The notes: generated by a model not told the origin, from the letters alone. A stretch of DNA of 46,591 nucleotides from an uncultured Oligoflexia bacterium (GCA_950061135.1 CATLVU010000007.1:1-46591), one strand, 5' to 3'; shown: positions 9,576 through 18,655, numbered from the stretch's first letter. Translations and numbers: made by a program.

Positions 9576-10640
9576 GTGCAAATTGAACAAATTAGCTTAG
9601 ATCAACTTTCTTTTGATCCGGAGAATCCAAGACTTCCTTCAAGCCTTAGAAAGGCAAAACAGAAACAAATTATTGAATGGATGTTACTTGATGCGTCATT
9701 GCTGGATCTAATGTCGTCTATAGCCCAGAACGGTTTTTTTGCAGGAGAACCAATTTTAGTTGTTAAAAATGGTAATGATTACCATGTTGTGGAGGGGAAC
9801 CGTAGGTTAGCTGCAACTTTACTTTTAAATAATCCAGGTATCTCTAAAACCAAGAGCCGATCAATTAGTGAAATTCTTGAATCATCTAAACCTGAAAATA
9901 TTCCTACAAGTTTACCTGCTGTCATTTTTCCATCTAAAAATGAAGTACTAGATTATTTAGGTTATAGGCACGTTACAGGTATTAAGAGCTGGGGGCCATT
10001 AGCTAAGGCTAGATATTTAAATGAGCTATATAATAGCTTGAAAGGAAGAGCTTCTTTTGAGGACAAATGTAGAAAGCTTGCACGTAAAATTGGTAGTAAA
10101 TCTCCTTATACAAAACAACTACTTGTTTCGTATTGGCTTTTTGAAATTTTGGAAGAAAATGGTTTTTATAAAATTAGAGGATTAAGTGAAGAAAGTATTG
10201 AGTTTTCTCACATGTATGACTCCTTAAGATTTACAGGTCTTAGAGAGTTTCTCAATATTGAATTCGAGTCACGAGATCCAATAAAAAACCTTGATAAGAA
10301 AAATTACAAAGAATATTGTACATGGCTTTATGAAAAGAGTGAGGGGCAAACTAGGCTTGGTGACAGTAGACAGCTGAAGGTTTTAAATAAAGTCGTTCAG
10401 TCTAAAGAGGCTCTACATGCATTTCGTTCGGGAAAAAGCCTTTCCGAGGCGAGTCAGTACTCCGATTACCCTGATGAACTTTTACAGAAACATATTTATG
10501 ATGCATACCAGATAATGAAAGAGGCCCTTGATGTGTCAGGTAGAGCAAATCATTTAAGTGAAGTTGATTTAGATAATTTAAAAAGTATTTCGAAGTTTTC
10601 TAAAATGATCCACTCATCATTCTTTAATGATGACTTTTAG
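9576..10640 (+). CDS. ParB/Srx-fold N-terminal domain protein
   Basis: IEQISLDQLSFDPENPRLPS...IAQNGFFAGEPILVVKNGNDYHVVEGNRRLAATLLL: ParB-like NPR and EGNRRLAA motifs; GTG start. Confidence 0.8.
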   Translation: MQIEQISLDQLSFDPENPRLPSSLRKAKQKQIIEWMLLDASLLDLMSSIAQNGFFAGEPILVVKNGNDYHVVEGNRRLAATLLLNNPGISKTKSRSISEILESSKPENIPTSLPAVIFPSKNEVLDYLGYRHVTGIKSWGPLAKARYLNELYNSLKGRASFEDKCRKLARKIGSKSPYTKQLLVSYWLFEILEENGFYKIRGLSEESIEFSHMYDSLRFTGLREFLNIEFESRDPIKNLDKKNYKEYCTWLYEKSEGQTRLGDSRQLKVLNKVVQSKEALHAFRSGKSLSEASQYSDYPDELLQKHIYDAYQIMKEALDVSGRANHLSEVDLDNLKSISKFSKMIHSSFFNDDF

Positions 10641-10652
10641 TATTGAGCTAGA

Positions 10653-11885
10653 ATGAAGACTGGAAAGAAAAAATATACAAAAAAGAAAGCTTCAAAAAAG
10701 AAAGTCTCAAAGAAGAAAGCTTCAAAAAAGAAAGCTTCAAAAAAGAAAGTCTCAAAAAAGAAAGTCTCAAAAAAGAAAGTCTCAAAAAAGAAAGTCTCAA
10801 AAAAGAAAGTCTCAAAGAAGAAAGCTTCAAAAAAGAAAGTCTCAAAAAAGAAAGTCTTAAAAAAGAAAGCTTCAAAAAAGACAAAGAGAAAGCTAAGTGA
10901 TTATACCGTAAAGGTAACTGATTTATCGCTAAGTAATGTTAAGCCTTCATCTTTTTCCACGTACTACAACTATTGGGCAGACTTCTTAGAAATGTATTGT
11001 TTGTTTATAGATGGTCGAATTGCTTCAATAGATGATTTGGATGATATTAATATTGACTCACATGTTGGAAATGAGTTTGATGTTAATGGAATAGATGAAT
11101 CAATAACAAATAATGGTAAAATTGAGGATGTTTATAACTTTGTAGAGAGTAGAAAAGCATTATTTGGAGCAAGTTACCCATTTCAAATTGAGCCTAAAAC
11201 AAGAAAAATTACGTTAAAGAAGAATTTAGATAATAGTCACAAATTATACCTTTCATTACTGATAAGTAGTAATCCATCTTTTTTCAAAAAAAAATACCAT
11301 AAATGGACTAAAGAGTTTGAATCCTTTTCACGAAATATACTAAAAATATTTATGCCAAAAAACTCTATAGTAGCTAACTTTGGAGCAAGTGGAATAGTAA
11401 GCAATATTTTTAAGTCTAATAAAGTTAAACAAAGATTTATAGAATTATCTAAGCATATCAAAATTCCTACTACCGTAGAATTTGATAAAATACCAGATAA
11501 TAGGTCGGGGGATTTAGAAATTGATCTGGTATCTTGGAAAAAGTTTGCTCCTAGGAATAATGGAAGAGGTACAGTTGTAGCATTCGCTCAGTGCTCATGT
11601 GGAAAAGATTGGGTAAAGAAACAAAAATCAATTGCACAGGACACCCTTCGGAAGTATTTAGCTATCAAAGATAATATACTTTCATTTATTTTTGTTCCTC
11701 AAGCCTTAAGAGCTGTGGATGGTTCTTGGGAAAAACCGTATGAAATAGAGAGTGTAATTGTAATTGATAGATTAACGATCCTGCGCTCATTCAAAAAAGC
11801 TGAACTTGAAAAAATGTATAAAGCACATTTCAAAAATCTGCTTGAGCCTTTGTTAAAGATATCATTTAATCATTTTGATATTTAA
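10653..11885 (+). CDS. Lysine-repeat-tailed protein with putative PD-(D/E)XK-like nuclease core
   Basis: N-terminal tandem KKKAS/KKKVS repeats; C-terminal NRSGDLEIDLVSWKKFAPRNNGRGTVVAFAQCSCGKDWVKKQ resembles a nuclease core (D...AQCxxGKdW). Confidence 0.5.
   Translation: MKTGKKKYTKKKASKKKVSKKKASKKKASKKKVSKKKVSKKKVSKKKVSKKKVSKKKASKKKVSKKKVLKKKASKKTKRKLSDYTVKVTDLSLSNVKPSSFSTYYNYWADFLEMYCLFIDGRIASIDDLDDINIDSHVGNEFDVNGIDESITNNGKIEDVYNFVESRKALFGASYPFQIEPKTRKITLKKNLDNSHKLYLSLLISSNPSFFKKKYHKWTKEFESFSRNILKIFMPKNSIVANFGASGIVSNIFKSNKVKQRFIELSKHIKIPTTVEFDKIPDNRSGDLEIDLVSWKKFAPRNNGRGTVVAFAQCSCGKDWVKKQKSIAQDTLRKYLAIKDNILSFIFVPQALRAVDGSWEKPYEIESVIVIDRLTILRSFKKAELEKMYKAHFKNLLEPLLKISFNHFDI
10678..10880 (+). 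repeat. 15-bp tandem repeat (TCAAAAAAGAAAGYT-type), about 13 units
   Basis: Repeated cttcaaaaaagaaag/tctcaaaaaagaaag units, in frame, encoding KKKAS/KKKVS. Confidence 0.9.
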
Positions 11886-12001
11886 TAGAATATATCGATT
11901 AGCTCTTTTAATTTTATTTTTGAAGTTTTGGAACGTATCACCAGTGATTCCAGATCAAAAAAATGTAAATAGTATTGAAAAAATGGCAGTGAGGTAAAGT
12001 T

Positions 12002-13159
12002 TTGGCCCAAGTTAATCTAGATGTAGATAACCTTTATAAACCTATAGTCATCGACGTCGATGATCTTTGTGGAATCTCTATGAGTACTGCGAAGGAAGGT
12101 GAATTGGTACAAGTTTTAAAAAAATGTTTTTTTAATTCTTATGAGGTAAATCATAAAACTTTTTTTGACGCGGTTCTTAGTCCATTTTCATGTCATTTAA
12201 GCAGAGATATTAATAATCTTATTGTAATCGTTCGAGAAAAGAAGGCACATATATACACAAGATTTCCGTTGACGATGAGAATTCGACCAAAGGTAGATAT
12301 TAAACAATATCACGCTGTATTTGAAGACCAAATTTTGGACATCGATGGAGTTGAGTTTAAAGATTCTATTTTTAACTTAGAAATTAAGGATGGTGACAAA
12401 CTTATATGGCTATTTCGAAATGACTGGAACTTTGGCCTTTATTTTGATTTTTCAGGAGAGCTTAAGTCAAACTCAATCTCAACAATACTCGGGAATTGTT
12501 ATAAAAAGTTAAAGTTTTATGGATTGTATGAATTTCTATCCTCCGAAGATCAATTTAATAAGCTACTTGATACTGGGTGGTTTCCTTTTGTCCAAATATT
12601 AGGGAAAGATTTTGATCGTTTACGCGAAGCGAGTGAGAATAAAGACTTTACCAATATAGAGGAGTCAATAATAAATTCTTTCAATGAAGAGAGGGTTAAA
12701 TCATTTTCTCAATATTGGTGGAGGAATTCTATTTTTTTAGATAAAAAAAATATATTAAATGCAGGTTTGAATGCTTATCTAGCAAAGACTTCTGAGCAAA
12801 CTATAAACTGCATAAAAAACTTATCTTCTGAAATTGAAGGTATTATTCGATTGGACTTTCATTTGTCTCATGGAAGAAAACCAACGATGAGGGAGCTTAA
12901 AGAGTATATCTTGAGCTGTGGCAAAAATAAGTTTTCGGATGGGGATAGTTTAGGTTTTCCTGGTTTATTTTTTCGGTATTTAAATGACGTTATTTTTAAA
13001 GACTTTGATGTCGAAAAAGATGAAATTCCATTATCAAGACATTCCGTTTCTCATGGTATCGCTGAAGTAGGTGATTATTCGAGAGAAAGAGCATTGCAAC
13101 TCATTTTGACTCTAGATCAGATTTACTTTTATATTGGCCGTAACAGCTCTACAAATTAA
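12002..13159 (+). CDS. Uncharacterised protein with HEPN-like C-terminal motif
   Basis: LSRHSVSHGIAEVGDYSRERALQLILTLDQIYFYI near the C-terminus: R-x4-H followed by G, like HEPN-family termini. Start codon is TTG. Confidence 0.5.
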   Translation: MAQVNLDVDNLYKPIVIDVDDLCGISMSTAKEGELVQVLKKCFFNSYEVNHKTFFDAVLSPFSCHLSRDINNLIVIVREKKAHIYTRFPLTMRIRPKVDIKQYHAVFEDQILDIDGVEFKDSIFNLEIKDGDKLIWLFRNDWNFGLYFDFSGELKSNSISTILGNCYKKLKFYGLYEFLSSEDQFNKLLDTGWFPFVQILGKDFDRLREASENKDFTNIEESIINSFNEERVKSFSQYWWRNSIFLDKKNILNAGLNAYLAKTSEQTINCIKNLSSEIEGIIRLDFHLSHGRKPTMRELKEYILSCGKNKFSDGDSLGFPGLFFRYLNDVIFKDFDVEKDEIPLSRHSVSHGIAEVGDYSRERALQLILTLDQIYFYIGRNSSTN

Positions 13160-13380
13160 TTAAATAGATGTTTTTTTTATATGCATAAGTTAACTAGATA
13201 CTTGCCTACACTTCTGATTAGTATTAAAATGAATTTAACCAAACGTTACACAAAAGAGTAGTGATAACGTTTATCGAAAGATAGGACCGTCGTGGCTATT
13301 TTGGCTACACTTGCTAATATGACCTCAATGAAAACAAAGCGTTGCAAGTCTGTCGGCACCTCCACCAGACACAGTTTTTA

Positions 13381-13406
13381 AAAGCATCGTTTCAGATGCT
13401 TTTTTT
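13381..13406 (+). terminator. Rho-independent terminator
   Basis: AAAGCATC-gtttca-GATGCTTT followed by T-rich tail. Confidence 0.7.
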
Positions 13407-14056
13407 ATTTCAGCAATATTAAGAGTAGGGCTGAGTTTTATGTAGAGAGTGAGGTTGAGCAGTATCATCGTAAGTTACGTACTTGGTCTGAAGAGATGGA
13501 GGTAAAGGCAAAGAGGGTGTGGGAGTCTAAAAGGTTAAAAGCTCTTGCTGTTCCAGTTCTTCCTGTATTAACAAATGATTCGGATAGTTATATTGAAGAG
13601 ATACATGTCCATATGACTTTTCCAAGAGATAAAGTAATTCTTTTAAAAGAGCTTCCAGATGAAGAAGCATATCCTGTTAAACCCAAAAAGCCACAATACC
13701 TTCTAAAGAGCAATGTTTCGAGGGGGCTAGAAATGGCTATGAAGCTGTCAGATAGTTTAAATTATATGTTCCCAACAGAAGCTTCAGGTCCAAGCTTTAA
13801 AATGGATAACTTTATACTTTCAAATGTGAAAAAACCTTATTGGGGCCCATACATAAAAGAGAATCAAGTGCAGTTTCAAACCGATAGTTTGAGGCAAGGG
13901 TGGAGACAAGATAGATGGCCACATTTTTATATTGTACCTACTGAGCCTTGTGTTGAAATGGAGTTTTCTGTCGAAATTACGGCTAAAAGTATTAAGGGGA
14001 AAATTCTTAAGGAATCGAAGCTGAAAGTCGTAAGTAATAGTTATATTTCTGACTAG
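13382..14056 (+). pseudogene. 5'-truncated CDS (ATG-initiated ORF 13496-14056)
   Basis: Same frame is open to 13382 with coherent coding-like sequence (SRAEFYVESEVEQYHRKLRTWSEE-MEVKAK...), then stop and terminator; no upstream start. Looks like a C-terminal segment. Confidence 0.5.
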
Positions 14057-14080
14057 AATTGCCTATGTTTAAGATCTGTA

Positions 14081-14267
14081 TAACTTAGGATGTTTTATCG
14101 CCCTAGAGCCGACATCTTGGCTTGATTTTATATTAGAGTTCAGACTATGTGCATGGATTTACTCATTTGTAACGCAGGAAACGTGTTTGTAACATTATTT
14201 TGTTACGATCACGTTTAACTTAGGTTCGCTTTATCGCCTCTGGGGCGACATTTTGAGCTTGATTTAA
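14081..14267. repeat. Imperfect ~50-bp direct repeat flanking a 38-nt palindromic stem-loop
   Basis: TAACTTAGGATGTTTTATCGCCCTAGAGCCGACATCTTGGCTTGATTT (14081-) vs TAACTTAGGTTCGCTTTATCGCCTCTGGGGCGACATTTTGAGCTTGATTT (14216-). Stem-loop AAACGTG-ttt-GTAACA-ttattt-TGTTAC-gat-CACGTTT at 14179-14216. Confidence 0.65.
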
Positions 14268-14392
14268 ACCTGGCGGGGTATAGAAGCTGAGTTAGCTCTT
14301 GTTCACTTAAATTGACTGATTTGTTAACCTAGGTAAACCCTAGAAACCACCTAAGTGGTTGATTTGACGTTTTATGTAACATTGTTTCATGC

Positions 14393-14438
14393 AGTGTACA
14401 CTAAATATTTTGTGTACACTAAGTCTTTAGTGTACAAT
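14393..14438. promoter_or_regulatory. Three phased palindromic operator-like sites
   Basis: AGTGTACACT (14393-14402), TGTGTACACT (14411-14420), AGTGTACAAT (14429-14438): exactly 18-bp period, last overlapping the ATG at 14437. Confidence 0.75.
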
Positions 14439-15681
14439 GAACGATAAGATGAATGTGAATGAAGAAGAAATAAATAAGCTATTATCCCCATTTTCATTTC
14501 AAGACGTTTTGAGAGGACTTGATCTCAATGCGGCAGAAATTGAAGAAGCCGAAAAAGATAAGTTACTTGGAAAAGTAGATGGATACCTGTCTTCTAATAG
14601 AGGGGATTATCTCATTGAAATAAAAAAATATCATGATCTTCGATATGCTAGTGTACTTCCTAGTATGTTTGAAAGCTTTGCTTCAAGGCGTTTCTTAAGA
14701 CATGACTCAAAAAGTAAGAGAGTAGACCTACCAATCCTCTTAATTGCTAGAGTAAAAAAACTATCTGATTCTTTCTTAGATAATGCTCTCGAGTTTTTTG
14801 ATCGCTATGAAAGTAGAGAGTTTAATTGGATATTAATCGATGATTCTGGAAAGCTCGTTGGGAACTTTGAGGGGAGTATTTTAGAAAGGTCTATTCATAA
14901 AGAGTTGAATCGTAAAATTGAATTGCATAAAAAAGAATATAAGCAGAAGCTTTCATTTTCTCCTATTCAGCAATGGTTGTTAAAATGTTTACTGTTAAAT
15001 GGATTGAGTGAAAAGCTCTGGCCATTTAAATTTCAAAGAAAAATTCATGATTATAAAATACTTTCAAAGTTTTCAGGCGTAAGCGAAAGTTCATGTTTTA
15101 ACTTCGTAAAGCTTTTACAGGAACAAGAGTATCTTCATATAGATGGCCATGAATATCAGTTTAGAGACTTAAAGAAATTATTTGATATGTGGGAGATGAA
15201 CTATTCCTCTTCTAGAAAGGAAGAAGTTTATTTATCCCCGATAAGGCCAATGATCTCTTTAGAGGAATGGCGAGAAGAAGCATTCCATTATTTCCATAAA
15301 GTAAGCCATCAAATTGAAAAAAAGTTAGCCGTTATCATGAGTGGTCATCTAGCTTGTCGAGAACTCGACTTATCATGGTCGAATAACAAGTCAGTCATCT
15401 TTCATGCTAAGAAAGACCAAGAGGATGTATTAGAAAAATTTATTAAGAGAATGAAGCTTCGGATCTCTGATAATCCTGAGGATGGAATTAAGCTTGTTTT
15501 ACATAAAAGCGAGTTCCCAGTTATACAAGTCGCTAGAGAGCACAGAGAATTAAATATAGCGGACCCTATCCAACTTCTTTTAGATGTTCAGTATTCAGGA
15601 GGAAGAGGAAGGGAGCAAGCTGATTATATTTATGAGAGAGTTCTAGAGAAGCACTTTAGGAGCATGGGATGGAAGAATTAA
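14437..15681 (+). CDS. AbiEi-like winged-helix/antitoxin-type protein
   Basis: C-terminal IADPIQLLLDVQYSGGRGREQADYIYERVLEKHF resembles AbiEi-family antitoxins; N-terminal YLIEIKK nuclease-like segment; overlaps downstream nucleotidyltransferase gene. Confidence 0.5.
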   Translation: MNDKMNVNEEEINKLLSPFSFQDVLRGLDLNAAEIEEAEKDKLLGKVDGYLSSNRGDYLIEIKKYHDLRYASVLPSMFESFASRRFLRHDSKSKRVDLPILLIARVKKLSDSFLDNALEFFDRYESREFNWILIDDSGKLVGNFEGSILERSIHKELNRKIELHKKEYKQKLSFSPIQQWLLKCLLLNGLSEKLWPFKFQRKIHDYKILSKFSGVSESSCFNFVKLLQEQEYLHIDGHEYQFRDLKKLFDMWEMNYSSSRKEEVYLSPIRPMISLEEWREEAFHYFHKVSHQIEKKLAVIMSGHLACRELDLSWSNNKSVIFHAKKDQEDVLEKFIKRMKLRISDNPEDGIKLVLHKSEFPVIQVAREHRELNIADPIQLLLDVQYSGGRGREQADYIYERVLEKHFRSMGWKN

Positions 15682-16514
15682 AAATCGATAAAGAGTTTTA
15701 TGATGCTTTTAAGAAGCTTCTAGTAGGTCTTGAAGATTACAATAAAGAGATTGTAATAATTGGTGGATTGGCGAATGCTCTTTATCAATATCATGAGCAT
15801 GGTCAAAATAGTAGACTTGGAGTACTTGCAACAAAGGACCTCGATGTTTTAACATCTGATAAAGTAACGATATTGAATAAATCAATAATTGATGGACTCT
15901 CTGAGCAGGGCTTTATCGTAGACCCTAAGCCTATTGAAGATAAAATAATCACCAAATTTACATTGCCTGATACGAATTTTGAAATTGAATTTCTTTGCCC
16001 TATGAAGGGAGGAGATCCCGATAAAGAAGGAAAGAGGCAATTAGTTAAAGAAATTCAGGATGGTGTTAAGGCCCAACCTTTGAGATATCTTGATCTTGCT
16101 TTGTTTGATCCTTGGACCATCAATTCAAAAAACATTCCTGAACTAAATGACATAGACATAGATATTCAAATTCCAAACCCTGGAGCATATCTTATTCAAA
16201 AGTTTATAATCAAGGATAGAAGAAAGCCTGCTTTTGCCCAGAAGGATTGCTTTTATATTTATGAACTACTTTTAAAGTTTAGAGATAACTTTGAAATACT
16301 TAAAAGGTGTATCGACGATCTTGTTGTGAAGAATACACAAAGGGGTGGATACAAGAAAGTGAGAGGCTTTAAAGAAGACTTTAAAGATTACTTTGCATCT
16401 AATCAGGCCGAAGGAACGCTACGTTGTCACAGAGAGCTTAAGGAAAGAGATTACGACTCTATTGATATTGAAGATGTGCAGGCTGTTTTTGATCTGTTTT
16501 TTGAAGAGTTATAA
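15669..16514 (+). CDS. Nucleotidyltransferase-fold protein (AbiEii/GSU2403-like toxin candidate)
   Basis: IVIIGGLANALYQYHEHGQNSRLGVLATKDLDVLTSD: GGxA...TKDLDV nucleotidyltransferase signature. Confidence 0.65.
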   Translation: MEELKIDKEFYDAFKKLLVGLEDYNKEIVIIGGLANALYQYHEHGQNSRLGVLATKDLDVLTSDKVTILNKSIIDGLSEQGFIVDPKPIEDKIITKFTLPDTNFEIEFLCPMKGGDPDKEGKRQLVKEIQDGVKAQPLRYLDLALFDPWTINSKNIPELNDIDIDIQIPNPGAYLIQKFIIKDRRKPAFAQKDCFYIYELLLKFRDNFEILKRCIDDLVVKNTQRGGYKKVRGFKEDFKDYFASNQAEGTLRCHRELKERDYDSIDIEDVQAVFDLFFEEL

Positions 16515-16574
16515 TTAAGTATTATTATCTTCCTTGCTTCTTTTCGCTGTGCTGGGAACTTTTGAGGTGACTAT

Positions 16575-16961
16575 ATGACTTATAAAAATGAAGATGTTTT
16601 AAAAAGAATTCATGATTCTAAAAAAAGTGAATTAACTCATGTTACTGGCAAAAGCTCTCTCTCGATTGAAGAAAGAGTTAAAGTGAGTCTATGTAGACAC
16701 TTTGTGCGTTTTGCTAATGAGAAGAAAATGAAACCGAAAGACTTGAGTGATTTAACAGGTATTTCGGCTAGTCTTATATCTGAAATTACAAACTACAAAA
16801 TCAAAAAGTTTTCGATAGATATATTGTTAAAGAACTTAACGATTCTTGGCGCACACTCACCACGTATTTGGGAGTACTTAGTCTTTATAGAGAAGGCCGT
16901 TGAAGTTCCTGCGCTTAAAGCCACAGAGGCGAGGAAGCTAATAAAAATAATCCGCAAATAA
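16575..16961 (+). CDS. XRE-like HTH protein
   Basis: HFVRFANEKKMKPKDLSDLTGISASLISEITNYKIKKFSIDILLKNLTILG, HTH_XRE signature. Confidence 0.65.
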   Translation: MTYKNEDVLKRIHDSKKSELTHVTGKSSLSIEERVKVSLCRHFVRFANEKKMKPKDLSDLTGISASLISEITNYKIKKFSIDILLKNLTILGAHSPRIWEYLVFIEKAVEVPALKATEARKLIKIIRK

Positions 16962-17173
16962 TCTGTTTCTTTTTGGGGGGGTTCTTGATCGGTTTTGTCG
17001 ATCTCATTCTCTGACGGTTAAAGTTTGGTACTTGAAGAGTTTCTTTCCTATTAGGTTCATTCAAAGCCATTGATTAAATAAGATATCCATTAATTCCGAA
17101 AGTTTAGATAGTGTTTAACACTATTTTTTAACAAATATAGAGTCGGCTAAAGTTGGCAAAGAGGGTGGCATAG

Positions 17174-18019
17174 ATGCAAAAAACATCTGTAAATATAAAA
17201 AGAATGGATTGTCCTTCTGAAATAAAAATGATCGAAGGATTGATGGAAAACTTAGACCCAAGCGCGAAGATGGTGTTTGATTTAGAGTCTAGGACTGTGC
17301 AGTTTTATCATAGTGTAGATAAAGACCAGATACTGGACTCTTTAAAGGCTATTTCTCTTCCCGGTGATTTAATAAGCTCTCAAGAGGTTTTAGATCATGA
17401 TATTCCAGATATCGCTCCTAGTGTAGAAGCGAAAACGCTAAAATACTTACTCGGTATAAATTTTACGATGTTTGTTGTTGAGATCATTTTAGGGTTTTAT
17501 GCTGAGTCTACTGGGCTTCTTGCTGATGGGCTAGATATGCTGGCTGATTCATTTGTGTATGGTTTAAGTCTTTATGCCGTTGGAAAGTCAATTGCAATGA
17601 AGCATAAGGCGGCATATTTTAGCGGAATTATGCAAATCTCTCTTGGCCTGCTTTGCTTGGTCGAGGTTGGTAGAAAATTCTATTTTGGAAGTGAGCCACT
17701 GTCTAATTATATGATCGTGGTTTCAGTAATTGCACTTATCGCTAACCTCTGGTGTCTTATATTGATTCATAAGCATAAAGACGGAGAAGTTCACATGAAG
17801 GCCAGTTGGATATTTTCTGCTAATGATGTAATCGTTAATACCGGAGTGATTTTTTCCGGTGCTTTGGTATATTTTCTTAAGAGTAATGTTCCTGACCTTA
17901 TTATTGGAGGAATTGTCTCTCTTGTTGTAATCAGAGGTGGCATTAGCATAATGAAGCTATCAAAAATCAAAAAAGCAGAGCCTATAAAAGAATCATGTTG
18001 TTCAAGTAATTGTGATTAA
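17174..18019 (+). CDS. CDF-type cation transporter with N-terminal HMA-like domain (copy 1)
   Basis: RMDCPSEIKMIEG N-terminal domain; STGLLADGLDMLADSFVYGLSLYAVG CDF motif; C-terminal CCSSNC. Confidence 0.85.
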   Translation: MQKTSVNIKRMDCPSEIKMIEGLMENLDPSAKMVFDLESRTVQFYHSVDKDQILDSLKAISLPGDLISSQEVLDHDIPDIAPSVEAKTLKYLLGINFTMFVVEIILGFYAESTGLLADGLDMLADSFVYGLSLYAVGKSIAMKHKAAYFSGIMQISLGLLCLVEVGRKFYFGSEPLSNYMIVVSVIALIANLWCLILIHKHKDGEVHMKASWIFSANDVIVNTGVIFSGALVYFLKSNVPDLIIGGIVSLVVIRGGISIMKLSKIKKAEPIKESCCSSNCD

Positions 18020-18075
18020 TTAGTCATTTTTTATAAAACTTTCTAATGAAGGCAGTCCCTTTTGAACTTTCAAAA
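18019..18075 (-). pseudogene. Degenerate fragment of small membrane-peptide ORF (copy A)
   Basis: Minus strand reads KVQKGLPSLESFIKND*, matching the C-terminus of the 34468-34635 ORF. Confidence 0.5.
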
Positions 18076-18203
18076 GTGACAAAATGAAGTATATATCAGT
18101 TTTAGCTTTCATAATTATGGGTGTTTGAGTTTTGCTTAAAAGAAGTAATTAAGAAGCAGCTTCAAATTATCTAACCTGCTGAAAATACACAGTAAAAAAA
18201 CTA

Positions 18204-18235
18204 TTTACTCCGTAGTATACCACAGGGTTTATAAT
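18204..18235 (+). promoter_or_regulatory. MerR-type promoter with extended spacer
   Basis: TTTACT - 20 bp spacer containing CCGTAGTATACCACAGG - TATAAT just upstream of merR. Confidence 0.6.
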
Positions 18236-18241
18236 GAACTC

Positions 18242-18655
18242 ATGAAAGAAGAATATACTATTGGAAAGTTAGCAAAAGAGTCTGGAGTGACAGTTGAAAC
18301 CATAAGGTTTTATGAACAAAAAGGTTTGATCAAGCAACCCTCTCCGAAGTCAGGATATCGTAAATATCCTTTTGACGACATTATTAAGATTAAGTTTATC
18401 AAAAGAACACAGGAACTTGGGTTTACTTTAAATGAGGCCAAAGAGCTTTTAGAACTTCGTGTAAAAAACAACGCTAAATGTGGTCAAGTTAAAGCTAAAG
18501 CTGAACAGAAACTTGATGAAGTCGAAAAAAAGATAAAAGACTTAAACAAGATGAAGCGTTCATTAAGAAAAATGGTTGATTCATGTTCAAACAACGAAAA
18601 ATCAGTTTCTGAATGTCCAATTCTTGAATGCTTTGAAAAGGATAAAAAATGTTAA
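18242..18655 (+). CDS. merR: MerR-family transcriptional regulator (mercury/heavy metal type)
   Basis: YTIGKLAKESGVTVETIRFYEQKGLIKQPSPKSGYRKY; Cys residues in CGQVKAK and SECPILECF at metal-binding positions. Confidence 0.85.
   Translation: MKEEYTIGKLAKESGVTVETIRFYEQKGLIKQPSPKSGYRKYPFDDIIKIKFIKRTQELGFTLNEAKELLELRVKNNAKCGQVKAKAEQKLDEVEKKIKDLNKMKRSLRKMVDSCSNNEKSVSECPILECFEKDKKC

Noticed and set aside
10648-10884. Minus-strand ORF MSFLKLSFLRLSFLRLS...
   Set aside because: Pure antisense translation of the 15-bp tandem repeat; no independent coding evidence.
13345-13372. gcaagtctgtcggcacctccacca as a tmRNA/tRNA 3' end left by integration
   Set aside because: CACCTCC-A-CCA resembles a tmRNA acceptor end, but no T-stem pairs in the correct register and no 5' partner was found. 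Suggestive only.
17108-17132. ATAGTGTTTAACACTAT palindrome followed by a T-run as terminator
   Set aside because: Very AT-rich weak stem; could equally be an operator for the CDF gene; not enough to call.
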